Shown here: one piece after another, positions 20,879 to 31,705 of the stretch
How the letters are laid out: every line of letters starts with the position of its first letter
How positions within the stretch are numbered: position 1 is the first letter of the stretch
Assembly: GCA_021030905.1 (NCBI GenBank)
Contig: JAGFMI010000003.1
Span: 620,001-684,000, forward strand
DNA length: 64,000 bases
Source of the DNA: Pyrenula massariospora
Lineage: Eukaryota > Ascomycota > Eurotiomycetes > Pyrenulales > Pyrenulaceae
Direction of reading: 5' to 3'
Notes under the pieces: model-generated
Told to the model about the DNA's origin: nothing
Database searches by the model: none
The model's input: only the letters and a program-made list of their open reading frames with translations
Made by a program: the position numbers and the translations under genes

Positions 20879-22915
20879 GCTGGGATGATGTCCGCGGAAT
20901 CTTAAGTTGGAGTGTGTTTTGGCGAACGTTGACAAGCTGTACAATCTTTCGATACGAGTCCACCTACTCCGGGGCTACGCGCTCTGCAAAGACATTTCGG
21001 ACGAGAGTTGTTTTTTAGTTTGGGAAAGGCTGGGGATCTGTACTGTATTAGGTGGAAATGTGTTTTCCTTTTTCGGTCAAGCCAGACATTTCCAACAATC
21101 TGGAGGCCTTGGCAATGATTAAGAGCCACGTCGCACCTGAGATCGCAAGCTTCCGTATGAATAAGCCTGCTAGCTGTAACAATATATCGAATTGACTCGT
21201 CTTCGTTCTGAATTGGCGGTTATGCTTCTCCTACTTGATCTAAGATTAAGACCGCTCCCATTGACTACCACAACCACGGAAACCCAATTGAGCGGTTCCC
21301 AGCCCCAACACACACCATGATTACAAGAAGGACTCGTGAGCACCCAAATGATATACATAGCAGACTGAATTATACAGTTTAAGCTTGATCTCGATTATCA
21401 GCAGAGCGCGCTCCTCCGCCCCCTGTCTTTCTGGAAAGCAAGCATAGCTCCACCGTTGAGACTAGACTATGTTTGGCAAAAGATTGAATCAATCCGATAC
21501 GTTGAATGTGAACCCCTGACCCGACGATCCGTTCAGCCCCAGAATCTTTAAATCTTTATGCCTGGATTTTGTGCCTATGGCATGAAATAACCTTGTCGCC
21601 GTGGAATAATGGCGGTGAATGTATCGACCCACTGACCTCCTCCCACTTCCTCTGTTGATTAGCGTGGTATCCCCCAGTTTGTAAGGTAATGATAGCCGGC
21701 TCAATTTTGGCTCGCCTACTGCTCACGTTGCACGGCCACAGATTGGGGTCGCTCGGTTTCAACTCAACCTTCTATCTCCTGGCTCGGCCAGCTCTCCGGC
21801 AGAGGAAGCTCTGTAGCAATACGATCCAACAAAAAGGAAGCCGAAGGGCAATATCTGAAAACATCAAAACACTACTTATATGATAAAGTTAACAGGCTGA
21901 GGCTCTCAACTGACTTCTCGGTGGCGCAGATGGCTTAGCGCGCTGTAAGTACTTCAGAAGTCGTAGAAAGTACCTTAATTAGCTTAAACAACAGCGACTG
22001 TTACCGGGTACATCGAGAAGTCTGTCCGGCGAGCCCTCTCAGGGGGATAAATATTCTTTAACTTCTTTTTAGTATCTATAAACTACTCTCTCCTATCTAT
22101 CCTTTCACACCTGCACTCGAACGAAAACTGTCGTGGAAGGTGGGACGGGAGAGATCCGAATTTTTCAATGCATTGACACTCGGACTTTTACAGGCTTCAG
22201 ATTAGCATGTAGATGCTGAGCTTCAGTTCGTTACGAGCTGCGGGCTAGTACAAAAGCAATTCGTAATGGTAATTAGGCGTACTGTAGGCAAGGCAGCGAA
22301 AAGATCCTAGAGCAAGATGATTTGTATCGGCGATGAGAAAATGAAGAGCGGTATCGCGTAATGTATTGTACTAACGCTGACCCCCCTCCTGAAAACTTGT
22401 GGCTAGTTCCGTGAGACATTTGGCAACGAGCGTGCCAGGATACCTCATGGTCGACATGTCAGCCCTATCATCACCATCTCTGGTCCCCAGTCCCACGCGA
22501 GTATGGCGGTGCTTGCCAATGTGAACCTGCTCACGGACAAGGTTCGGGGGCTCTCGGTCGAGAATGGCTCATACTCAGCACCTAGTCCTCACGACAGCAG
22601 AGCGCACGACACGACGCAAAGACCATGGCCAGGGTTTCAAGTGAGTACGAGCGGGCCGATCTTAGATTTGATAATCTGCTCGCACTGATGAGCTAAGGGG
22701 TCGTTGGTATCAACCATCGACGCCATCCTAGCAGGCCGAATAAAGCATGCTCGACAAAGTTGCACAGCCGCGCGGTTGGGATGTTACTAAAAGCTTTCTT
22801 CACCTCGCTGTTCGATGATACGAATAGTAGTAAAGCTTCTTCAGAGAACGTTCTAAGAAATATCACTACGTCTTCTTTGTTGATTTGACCCGTTCTCTGC
22901 AACTGACCAAACCCA
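20879..22915. other. Intergenic stretch of 2 kb, no supported gene
   Basis: Many short open frames, none above 90 codons and none with recognised motifs. Near 21925 there is GGTGGCGCAGATGGCTTAGC, which looks like the 5' half of a tRNA with an A box, but no matching acceptor stem or GGTTCGA B box follows. AT-rich sequence occupies 21880-22110. Confidence 0.5.
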
Positions 22916-24973
22916 ATGTCGCCCTCGTTTCTCTTTGTCAACCACGACTCCGTGAGCATCAACAGGAGCCGTCAACGTCCTAGTTCCGAAGTTGTCTCCT
23001 ACATCCAACGCGGTGTCCAGCGAAAAAAACGAAATCAAAGTCTTGCGAAATTGAAAGCAAGTAGGAGGGATCCACTACCATCTCCTCAGACGGCGTCCCC
23101 CAGCTATCTACCATATCAGGTAGAAACGACAAACCCAAGTTCCTCGAGGAGGGGGCCACCGCAGTCTAATACACAGAGCCTTCCAACACCAAGCTCGTCG
23201 AGGCTAAATTCACCAGACAGCAATGACCAAGATGTCATTCCGGACTTCAATCTCGAAGAGCTTTGCTTTGATTTGGACGATGATGATGGGAGCGAAGAAC
23301 TCCCGCCATCCACCTCTCAAGACTTCCTCAGCCCAGAGCAAGCCTTGACCACAACAGAACCTTCCAACTCTCCAAATCAACATCGTGAGAGAGTCACGAA
23401 ATCTCATTCCCCATCGCTATCGCCCTCCCCATGCACATTTCTCAATCCTTCCTCCCACGACCCCTTCTCGTCCTCCCTCACCCCCATCACTCCTGCCGTC
23501 AACCGCCTCCTCCACTACCTCATCTACACTCTCCCATCCTACTGGATAGCCCGCGACATCCACCGCTTCGACCTAACAACATCCGACATCCGCATCTCCC
23601 TCTCCGACCCAATCCAAATGGACGCCATTCTCGCCATGAGCTCCGCTCATATCTCCATGCAACTCAAATCCCACGCCCAGTGCTCCCCCAGCTTCGCAAA
23701 ACAGCAGTCCCAAACCTACGCCCTAACCACTCGCTGCGTCAACGGCCTCCGCCACCGCATTTCCTCCTCCCACCCTTCCCCACCAGAAGCAACGATACCC
23801 ACCATCCTCTCACTCTCCCGCGCCGCCGCCTACTCGGGCGACGACTCCTCCGCCGCGCTCCACATGGCCGCCCTCTCCCAACTCGTCCTCAGCGCCGGGG
23901 GCTTAGCAGCATTGCACCCCCTACGAGCAGAGTGCATCGTCACCTTCGACGCGAAACTCGCGAGCATGGCGCTCCAACCGCCCGCCTTCGACGTGATGCT
24001 ATGGGACGTGGGGCCGTTGAGCAGCAGCGTCCGACACCGCCTCGGCATTCCCCCTCTCAACCACACCAACACCCAGTCAGCCAAAAATACCTCTTCCGCA
24101 GCCGCAAAACTCCTAACCCTCGAATCCTACCCCTTCTCCCTCCCAAATCACCGCCCCCACACCGCGCGCCTCCAAACCCTCATCGCCGAGCTCCTCGACG
24201 TCCTCCGCGTCGTCGACCGCATCAGCTGCGCGACTACCACCACAACCGCCACCACCCCCTCAAACACCCCAGTGGTCCCCGCCCACGACCCCCTCCACCG
24301 CTGGCTGCACCTGCGCCCCGTCGCCCTGGAAGCGCACATCCTGTCTCTCTACCTCGAGCTCGAGCGCGTCTTCCCCGCAGACCCAAGCCATCCCCCCTCC
24401 CACGTCTCACACGGCCAAGATCTCGCGGTCGCGGTGCACAAATTAATAGCCGTAACAACCCTCCTGTGGATAAACCTGCACCTCGACAACCCGATCCTGC
24501 CGAACATCCGCCGCGCTCTGGCGTCGCACATCCGCACCGCCCTGACCCCCTTACTCTCTTTTTCCCTCTCCCTCACCCACGCCCCCGAACAAGCACTGGA
24601 GATGAGCAAGAAGGAGAGGGAGAAAGAGAGCGTGCTGGAAGTTTGTCTTTGGGCGCTGTTTCAGGGCGCCCTCTGCGAAGCCCACGTCCCCAGCCCCCTG
24701 GGACCCAGCCGCATACCTTACTTCACTCCCCTCTCCTCCTCCCCCACCTCTTCCTCCGACCCCTCTGAGCAAGCTGGGGACGGGGATGAAAAGTGGTTTT
24801 CGAGCACGTTTCGGCGGGTTGTGAGGGAGTTGGGGCTAAGGGGGTATGAGGAGGTTAGGGGGTGCTTGGGGGGGTTTTTGTGGGGGGAGGGGGTTGGGGG
24901 GGAGACGCTGAGCGTGCTTGTGGGGAGGGGTGGGGAGGAGGGGAGTATCGGGAATATTTTTACGCTGTTGTGA
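22916..24973 (+). CDS. Fungal-specific transcription factor-like protein
   Basis: A single exon of 685 codons. The N-terminus (FLFVNHDSVSINRSR, SSEVVSYIQRGVQRKKRNQS) is the motif found at the start of many fungal regulators that lack, or have lost, the Zn2Cys6 cluster. A Ser/Pro-rich linker with an acidic patch (FDLDDDDGSEELPP) follows. From about residue 185 (VNRLLHYLIYTLPSYWIARD) the sequence looks like the helical fungal transcription-factor middle domain: QMDAILAMSSAHISMQL and the later AAAYSGDDSSAALHMAALS. The strand is strikingly C-rich from 23400 to 24760 and then G-rich to the stop. DNA binding cannot be inferred without a zinc cluster. Target genes are unknown. Confidence 0.7.
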   Translation: MSPSFLFVNHDSVSINRSRQRPSSEVVSYIQRGVQRKKRNQSLAKLKASRRDPLPSPQTASPSYLPYQVETTNPSSSRRGPPQSNTQSLPTPSSSRLNSPDSNDQDVIPDFNLEELCFDLDDDDGSEELPPSTSQDFLSPEQALTTTEPSNSPNQHRERVTKSHSPSLSPSPCTFLNPSSHDPFSSSLTPITPAVNRLLHYLIYTLPSYWIARDIHRFDLTTSDIRISLSDPIQMDAILAMSSAHISMQLKSHAQCSPSFAKQQSQTYALTTRCVNGLRHRISSSHPSPPEATIPTILSLSRAAAYSGDDSSAALHMAALSQLVLSAGGLAALHPLRAECIVTFDAKLASMALQPPAFDVMLWDVGPLSSSVRHRLGIPPLNHTNTQSAKNTSSAAAKLLTLESYPFSLPNHRPHTARLQTLIAELLDVLRVVDRISCATTTTTATTPSNTPVVPAHDPLHRWLHLRPVALEAHILSLYLELERVFPADPSHPPSHVSHGQDLAVAVHKLIAVTTLLWINLHLDNPILPNIRRALASHIRTALTPLLSFSLSLTHAPEQALEMSKKEREKESVLEVCLWALFQGALCEAHVPSPLGPSRIPYFTPLSSSPTSSSDPSEQAGDGDEKWFSSTFRRVVRELGLRGYEEVRGCLGGFLWGEGVGGETLSVLVGRGGEEGSIGNIFTLL

Positions 24974-27871
24974 AGAGGTTTTTGGGGGGGAAGGGGGGGA
25001 TGCATTTTGGAGTTTGGAGGGATCGTTACATGGGAAGGGAAGGGAATGGAGGGTGGTGATATTTGGCTGGATAGCCAGGTAGCTGACTGCATAAATGTTT
25101 TTATCATACTGAATTTTTTTCAAAGGGGAGATGCTTCGGTGGTCTTTCTATTTGGCACTTTGTTCATCTGTGCTTCTCTTCGGTTTGGGATTGAAGTGGA
25201 ACAACGCAATGAGCAATCAAGCAAGTACGCAAGCAAGCAATTCTGCACGTTGGGATGGAGAACAGTTGCCATGCATCGGGTGCTGTAGTTGAAGGTCATG
25301 TTATGTCATGCTATGTCTAGGCAGTCGGTCGCCATCAACCCAAACCACGGCAAGGCACGGTCGGTCGGTTAGTCACAGATCAGGAGAATGGATAGGACAT
25401 TCGGTTTTGGCTCGTTGAGACGACGGTAGAAAATCCTTCCTACTCGACGGACATGAATATACAGTAGCTCTCTCCGTCCTCGCCTGTTCTGTGGACAGAG
25501 GGAAAGGGCATGCTATCTATCTGGTGCACATGAATGGACTCTGCACCTCTTGTGGGTAGTATGCATATGCCGAGACTTAGTCCACGACAACGCCAACCTA
25601 CTCATTGAGTACCCGGTAGAAGAAGTAATTTCTCACTGCAGAGAGAACATCTGCCATACAACAAGATAGAGGAGGGGGTAAGTCCCTCCGAAGAGCTCGA
25701 TTTGCGCAATCGCAACTTCATCAGGCTCCTCATCCACGAAGCGAGGTGTTCAACCCCCTCGAGTCAAAATAAGCACACCCGCACTCCATCAGGCAACATC
25801 ACACCCACGTGGAACACGCCACCCCCGAATGTCAGGTACGAGTATGTAACCACCCCAAAGCCTCAGGCACCCAGACTGACTAAGTCCCAGAATCCTGACT
25901 AACGAATATCGAATGTACGTAAAAGAACGGGCAGGGGGCAGAATTAAGCTCAACCCCCCCGGTCTGCCACCTTCCCGGCCCCCAACCGTACGGTATCGTC
26001 ACCGATCTAAATCGCAACGTTTACCCGGCCCAGCTACACCGCCGACGCGACCGTATCATCAGATACTCGCCCGAAGCCGGCCTGCGCATGAACCCGCACG
26101 AGAAAATCTCACCTCGCATTTTCCCAATCTGGGTAGACTGGATCGTTCGCGATGATTTCTCTATTGGGCAGTGAGGGTTTCGGCTGGGTGGTCATGTCTA
26201 GATTTGGTTCGATCTTCAGAATTACCTGGAATTTGCGTCGATGGGTGCGAGGTATGATTGGTAGATAGGAGTTTGTCCATTTTACGTATAGTGTTCGAGG
26301 TGTGCCCTTGCCACGAGGTGGCTAGCCATAGGTGGGAAATGCCAACGTATGCCGTACCTCTGTAGACGAGGAGGGAGCCTGAGACCGTTGAAGACGTGCT
26401 TTAGGTCAGGGGTAACCAAGTCAGCGCTTGGGATTGAGATCCTCTTCGTGTTTTGATCTAAGGTTTTGAGCTTGATGGTCTGCGTGGTCGTCCTCAATGA
26501 CCACTTTTGTTCATTGCGCTCTGGCTAATGTGACGACCTCGATTGTTGACTCCAAAATTATGGGTTAGCCAGGATCAAGCTGAGCCACATGCTCGTGGGA
26601 GATTATCCGTGTGCCAGTTCAGACATGCGCTATGCCGTGCCCAGACACGACCTAGAGACAAGTCGATCCTGAGGCATGTTGTGCAGCCCCCTATTTTCTC
26701 GCCCGAGAAAAGCAAATATGGTGCAACAGGACAGAGACAGACCGCACAGCCAGAGGACTGCGCCAGTAGAAGCTCTAACTGATGCCAAAGATTCATGGCG
26801 TAGAATCGCGATAGCAACATGTGAAATCTTGTAGAGTTTGGCCTTCCGAAGCTCTAAGTATTTTCTCCTCTTTCTCAATCGATGCTCTGTTGCCCAGCAT
26901 TTATTTCAGTATCTCCTAATTTGAATCTTTCAGAGGTTTCTGTGGAAGAGCTAGGCGGTAATTATATGAAAGAAAATGCGAGGCTTTCGGCGAGCAGAGA
27001 ATCTTCGACAATCACAGCAATGCGTGATGGTTACAAGGGTAGAGCCATACTGCCGGCACCATAATCATGTCGAAGTCGTATTGTGGATTCAATAGCGCCG
27101 TGCTAGAAGATTGAGCCACATACGACGCAGCCGAACAGCTTGATGAGCAAACGCAGAGCGAATTGATGATCATAAACTGTAGTGCGATAAGAATCCGGAG
27201 GTGCAAGCGTTCGGAAATTCTGGATTGTCGAAGACTTTGATTGTAAGCCTTTGTGCCTCAACGAAAGCAATCGGTTCTTGCTTGGTGCCATTCACACTCA
27301 TCAGTTTGATCTATCAATGACCGGTCGAGTTTGCAATCTGAACTCCAAGCTTTTCCGCAAGCCAAAGCGCTGCCTGACAATGGACCTGTTGTCTTCGAGA
27401 GACAGGATCTTTAGTTCAGCTTGTGAAAAGAAGGTACATGCCGACAAGAGTTCAATAAGATTCTAGATAAGATAAGACGACAATACAGAGCGTGAAGCAA
27501 TCTTGAAGAACAACAGCTTCCTATCGAAATTCGTGGGTACCGACACGTAGAGCAACGAACCATTTGAAGTGGAAGATTCAATCGCACGAAAACATACCGT
27601 GGCAGGGCTTGCTAGGAGTTTCTGCCATATAACATTCAAACACTGAAAGGACACCCGTTGGCGGCCGAAAAGGATCGACCTCAAAGCACTTTGAGTGTTA
27701 AGGGCTGCAAGAGATTAGAAACGGGTCCAGCACTTCATGCGAATGTGTGTACACCGTCATTAGAGGTTAGCTATGCGAGGAACACAAGGTCCTCATGTGA
27801 CTTGGAAATAACCAAAATCTTGGTGCGCAACGAGATTCTATCTTTTCAGTCACAAGTCAACATTTTCTTAT
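24974..27871. other. Intergenic stretch of 2.9 kb, with one possible coding fragment
   Basis: No complete gene is supported. Open frames are short and scattered on both strands. G-rich sequence continues to about 25060. A protein-like open stretch at 25923-26174 is listed separately. The rest, including 26180-27870, shows nothing I can name. Confidence 0.5.
25923..26174 (+). pseudogene. Protein-like open fragment, unknown
   Basis: About 83 codons between a TAA and a TGA read like real protein: PYGIVTDLNRNVYPAQLHRR, then GLRMNPHEKISPRIFPIWVD. There is no ATG near the start and no obvious splice acceptor or donor that would join it to other coding sequence. I do not recognise the family. It may be the last exon of an unrecognised gene, or a remnant. 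Confidence 0.25.
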
Positions 27872-28525
27872 CTAAGATGCCCCTGTAGCCATTTTCGTGA
27901 AAGTTGTCTCGATGACTTGATCTTTCTTTGGCCCTGTCACCGTATGTTGCATTTCCCAACCTTGAACCTCAACTGGATGGCCTTCGACCTGATCAATGGT
28001 AAAAGAGTAGGCACTTCGGTAGTTATCTTGTACGCAGAGATGCTCGCCTCGAGCGTGGACGATAGACAGCATGGCTCTATTCGTGGATTTATCTTCTTTA
28101 CTCAAAGACAGATTATGGAACAGATAGTCGATCTCTTCTAGCTGCGTATCTAGGTGGGCTCCATTACCCGGCTCACCTTCTCTTGATCCAGGTAGTTTTT
28201 GTTTCACAAAGTATATGCTTAGTTTTTCTTCTCCTATTGCGGGGCGTTCAAGACGCCAAATATATTTCTTTTCAAAGGGAGCCTTCAATATATCGGTCTC
28301 GGAGGGACCAGTCTTCATTTCGAAAGTCCCTCTTTCAGCGTAAAGAAGGTCTTGACTTTTTGTCCGATTATCGTGATCTGCATCTTGATAGCTTGTCGGT
28401 AGCGGGGTGAATGTAGCTACGCCTGAGCATATCCCTGAAGGCTGGGACGGATGGCTGCTGCGAAGAGTGCGGGAGAGAGCCCATGTGCGGGCGAGGGAGG
28501 CAAAAATGTCCGCAAGCAGTGCCAT
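27872..28525 (-). CDS. DUF6314-family protein
   Basis: A single exon of 217 codons on the minus strand. The layout matches the fungal DUF6314 family from end to end: an opening helix with a Trp (FASLARTWALSRTL), the PSGICSGVATFTPLP strand, a YAERGTFEMKTG block, KKYIWRLERP, ISIYF-like LSIYFVKQK, IDYLFHNLSL, HLCVQDNYRSAYSF and the closing TVTGPKKDQVIETTFTK. The family is thought to fold as a small beta barrel; its function is unknown. No signal peptide or membrane segment is seen, so it is probably cytosolic. It is divergent from the membrane-protein gene at 29425. Confidence 0.78.
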   Translation of the reverse strand: MALLADIFASLARTWALSRTLRSSHPSQPSGICSGVATFTPLPTSYQDADHDNRTKSQDLLYAERGTFEMKTGPSETDILKAPFEKKYIWRLERPAIGEEKLSIYFVKQKLPGSREGEPGNGAHLDTQLEEIDYLFHNLSLSKEDKSTNRAMLSIVHARGEHLCVQDNYRSAYSFTIDQVEGHPVEVQGWEMQHTVTGPKKDQVIETTFTKMATGAS

Positions 28526-29424
28526 TGAGGCAGAAGACTTTCGCCTTAGTGAAAAGCCAGTCAGAAAGATTCAGAGCTGTGAGGACCAATGAATATCATT
28601 TCGGCTAAGAATTGGTGGGTTCATGAAGGGGCTGATGATGTCTGTGGCGTAGCATGTGGGAAAGCTTGAATTTGACGCGTTTGTCAAGGTTCTACGATTA
28701 TGTCTGTTTAGAATCGGTTTAGGGAAAATTGTGAGCCGGTACTACATGTTCCTTCGTTCGAGCGACACATGTCTGGTAGGTTGCACGTTGCTTCTCCTGT
28801 GGGCTGATAGAGAGTAGCAAAAGGAAGTGTACCTGCAGATGATCATTTGCAAAGTTTGTGGTTGATTGGCGCAATTGCGGGACACGGCGCTCCTAAACTT
28901 GACCGGGCGCTAGAGCGGCTTTACTCCGTTCGTTAGCCTTCCAGAGCTCCCCAGATCCACCTTCCCCGTTGGTCTCCTCCACCTGTTTGCTCGCCGGCCC
29001 TCCGCCCAAAAACATCGCCTGCGCTGCCGATCATCTTTCGCGCCATTCTCCCAATTCACCTCCAGCGCGACCCCGGCCGGCAACGACACTCTTTCACCTC
29101 CTGGAAGCTCTATCTCTTCACACTCGTTGAACGCCCTCTATCATCTAATCAATACCCGGCCAATTCCAAGAATACTACAGCGGTACTGTCAAGGCGTCTT
29201 GCGCTCTATCCACATCGACAGTATGAGGAGGAAACCTTCAGCTACGTCGCCACTGTGACGAGATCCGTTCGAACCCTGCGATTTCCAACGCCCGAGGATA
29301 CTGTGACGGATTCATACAGTGAGCAGCGCACCTTGGAGATATTTGAGGAGGCATCAGCTTTTCTTCCACGAGCTCCTTGAGAGCTCTATCATTCGCGCTC
29401 TTTCGCCCCCGATAACTGTTCACC
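28526..29424. other. Divergent intergenic region
   Basis: About 900 bp between the DUF6314 gene and the membrane-protein gene. The last 400 bp are pyrimidine-rich, with short upstream open frames (for example ATG at 29223), and probably form the leader of the gene at 29425. Nothing else is seen. Confidence 0.45.
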
Positions 29425-30525
29425 ATGTCCATCCTTCCCGCGGCCGGCACCCCCGGATTTCCCCAATGCGCCTACTCTTGTGCACCCTTCACGGGAGCAA
29501 CAAACTCTTGCCTCCCTCCACAGGCTCCTGCCACCAACCAGCCAACCTACAATGCCTGCTTCTGCCAGTCAGCAATTTTGCAGGCCTTCTACACGACCCC
29601 TAATGGCATCTGCGATGCTAGTTGCCCCAACCCTACCGATCTACAGCAGTTACAAACCTGGTATCAGACTTATTGCAATCAAGTCCGAGCCGGCCAGGTA
29701 CCTCAGGGAGCTCCTTCATCAACATTAACAACCACAACAACCGTAGCCCCTCAGCAACCAGCCCCCACAGGCAACGCTCAACAAACCGGATCTGTGAACA
29801 ATAATAGTTCCATCGACCAAAGCAATACACCGGATGGAGCGCAACCTGGATGGTAGGCGATTATAATGTGAATGCTTCTTTGTGGGGTGACTAACCGAAT
29901 GCCCAGGTTTTCGAAACATTGGCGTGCTGTGTTAATGATCTGCATTATATTTCCCGGCCTCCTCGTTATTGCGATCATGGCCTTCTGGTTGAGGCGTCGG
30001 TATCGACGGAAAAAAGAAGCCCAACGTGCGGCAGCATCAGGCTTCACACCGCCAATGACAACGCAGTCTCTGGGATCGAGGTCTCTACCAGGCCAGGAAA
30101 TGTGGGGTCCTCATCAGTACATGGCCCATACCCAAGGGTGGGAATATGGAGCGGAAGAAGATGCCGAATTTGTACGAAGTGGCGGCGTACGACCTGAAGG
30201 TCATGGTCAAAAGCCTACGGTTTCAAAGTTTGCCTCCGCCTCACATGGTAGCCGGAAGAGGAAAGAAAAACGTGCCAAGGGCAAGCATCGGCGCCATGGC
30301 AGCCATGGGTTGGATGGAACCGTCGATGCGGTTACAGACGAAGTGCCTCCACAGAGACGATTGAGCAAGCATCGGGAACATCCGCCCAGGACGAGTAGCC
30401 GGAAAGGCGGCTCAAGACGCGACAGATCTGAAAAAGATGACGAAGTACTTACACCTATTCCCAGCCGGGGCAGTGATAATCGAAAGCAGGAGAATGACCC
30501 CGATGAAATCAAAGAGATACAATAG
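29425..30525 (+). CDS. Single-pass membrane protein with Cys-rich outer domain
   Basis: Two exons fit: 29425-29852 and 29907-30525, giving 348 aa; the intron has a CTAAC branch site and splits a Trp codon. Residues about 15-90 form a Cys-rich block with eight Cys (PQCAYSCAPF, SCLPPQAP, NACFCQS, GICDASCPNP, TYCNQV). A Thr/Gln/Asn-rich stalk follows, then one membrane segment (VLMICIIFPGLLVIAIMAFW, about 150-170). The inner part begins with RRRYRRKK and is basic, Ser-rich and probably disordered. This is the plan of a fungal surface sensor or wall-anchored protein. There is no clear cleavable signal peptide, so the topology is inferred from the positive-inside rule. The Cys pattern is not a textbook CFEM or WSC domain. 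Confidence 0.72.
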
Positions 30526-31705
30526 CTTATGAGGGATCCGAACTATGCGGCGTTCCTGGTATCTTCGGTCAAACATTTCATCTTTTATGGGTTAGCGCGG
30601 CAGTAGGCTGGCGTCGCGATCAAGAGAGGCAACAGGCCGAAATACGGCTTTGATTTGGGCTCGAGATAAGATCTCGGGTTGTGGTTTTATTTGGTTTTTC
30701 TATCGCCGTACATAATTCGATACTATAGAATCAAGATGAGGATCTTGGAATAATCCTACGGGACTTAATTGATAGCCACCAATTTTCTTTCCGTGACTGT
30801 TTCAGTAATGTTGAAGAACATTCACCCAAAGCATCAAGAAGGTTTGAGCCAATCAGACAATTGTTCGTCGCTCAGTCACCAGCTCCGAGTCCACAATCGC
30901 TCCTTCGACGTCAAGATTAGGGTAAGGAAGCGGGCAAAAGCGACCCGACGCCAAATCCTCTGATTGTATTCAGTCGCTTACTTGCAGACGGAAGAGCCTC
31001 CTAATGTATCGTTTATAATCAAGTTAATTGCTGGACGACCCCCATTCTCGTATGCGACTTTTGATGAACCCGATATCGCCCGTTCCCGTTGCCACCCTTT
31101 GAGGCCGGGCACATCGTTCACCTTGCCGTCTCGAGTGACGTGAAAGGGCTCGTAAGCCTGTTCGCCGTGTGCCCTTACGATCGTGTCGTTACCATCAGGT
31201 GGTCGTCCGAAACAACAAAATGTATGTTTGTGCTACATACAGTCGGCACCCTCGGGTACCTGCTTGATCTTGCACGTGCTTGGCACCCAATCAGGCAAAC
31301 TATCAACAAACCCGGGCAGCTGGGCGGACGAGCTCCAGGCATCTTGGCCAGGCCTTCCCTCCCCCCAAGTTTTCATGCCGCGTGTGGGGGAGATGGGAGC
31401 GGGGTCGAGGGTGCCCCCGAAAGCTCCGAATGACTTCACCGTTTGATTACCGAGATGGCCTAAGCTTGGATCACTGATTTCGACGAACCAGAGTAAAGAC
31501 TCGCCCTCGACGACCCGTCCGGCGAGAAAGACCGGGAAATGCGAGCCCGCTGGTGCAACTCGCCTGCTATACATGGCATGCATGATGCAGACTGCCCATG
31601 TCGCTTACGTCGTCCCTATAATATCTCTCCTCCAGCGCGTTTCCCACCCAGATGCAGCGACTTTTGCGATACAATTGCACGCGTCAAAAGATCCTCGATT
31701 GAAAG
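30526..31705. other. Intergenic stretch of 1.2 kb
   Basis: A 116-codon minus-strand frame at 31233-31583 (AGRVVEGESLLWFVEISDPS) and a 114-codon plus frame overlap it. Neither has a recognised motif. The minus frame reads slightly more like protein, but I would not call it a gene. The last 120 bp are the promoter and leader of the transporter gene. Confidence 0.4.

Noticed and set aside
21925-22020. tRNA-like start GGTGGCGCAGATGGCTTAGC
   Set aside because: An A-box-like D arm is present, but no complementary acceptor end and no GGTTCGA B box follows within a plausible distance, even allowing an intron.
23431-24768. 445-codon frame rich in Pro, Arg and His inside the transcription-factor gene
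   Set aside because: It is a shadow of the real gene in another frame, produced by the C-rich strand.
31233-31583. 116-codon minus-strand frame upstream of the transporter gene
   Set aside because: Somewhat protein-like, but overlapped by a plus-strand frame of similar length and without motifs or homology I recognise.
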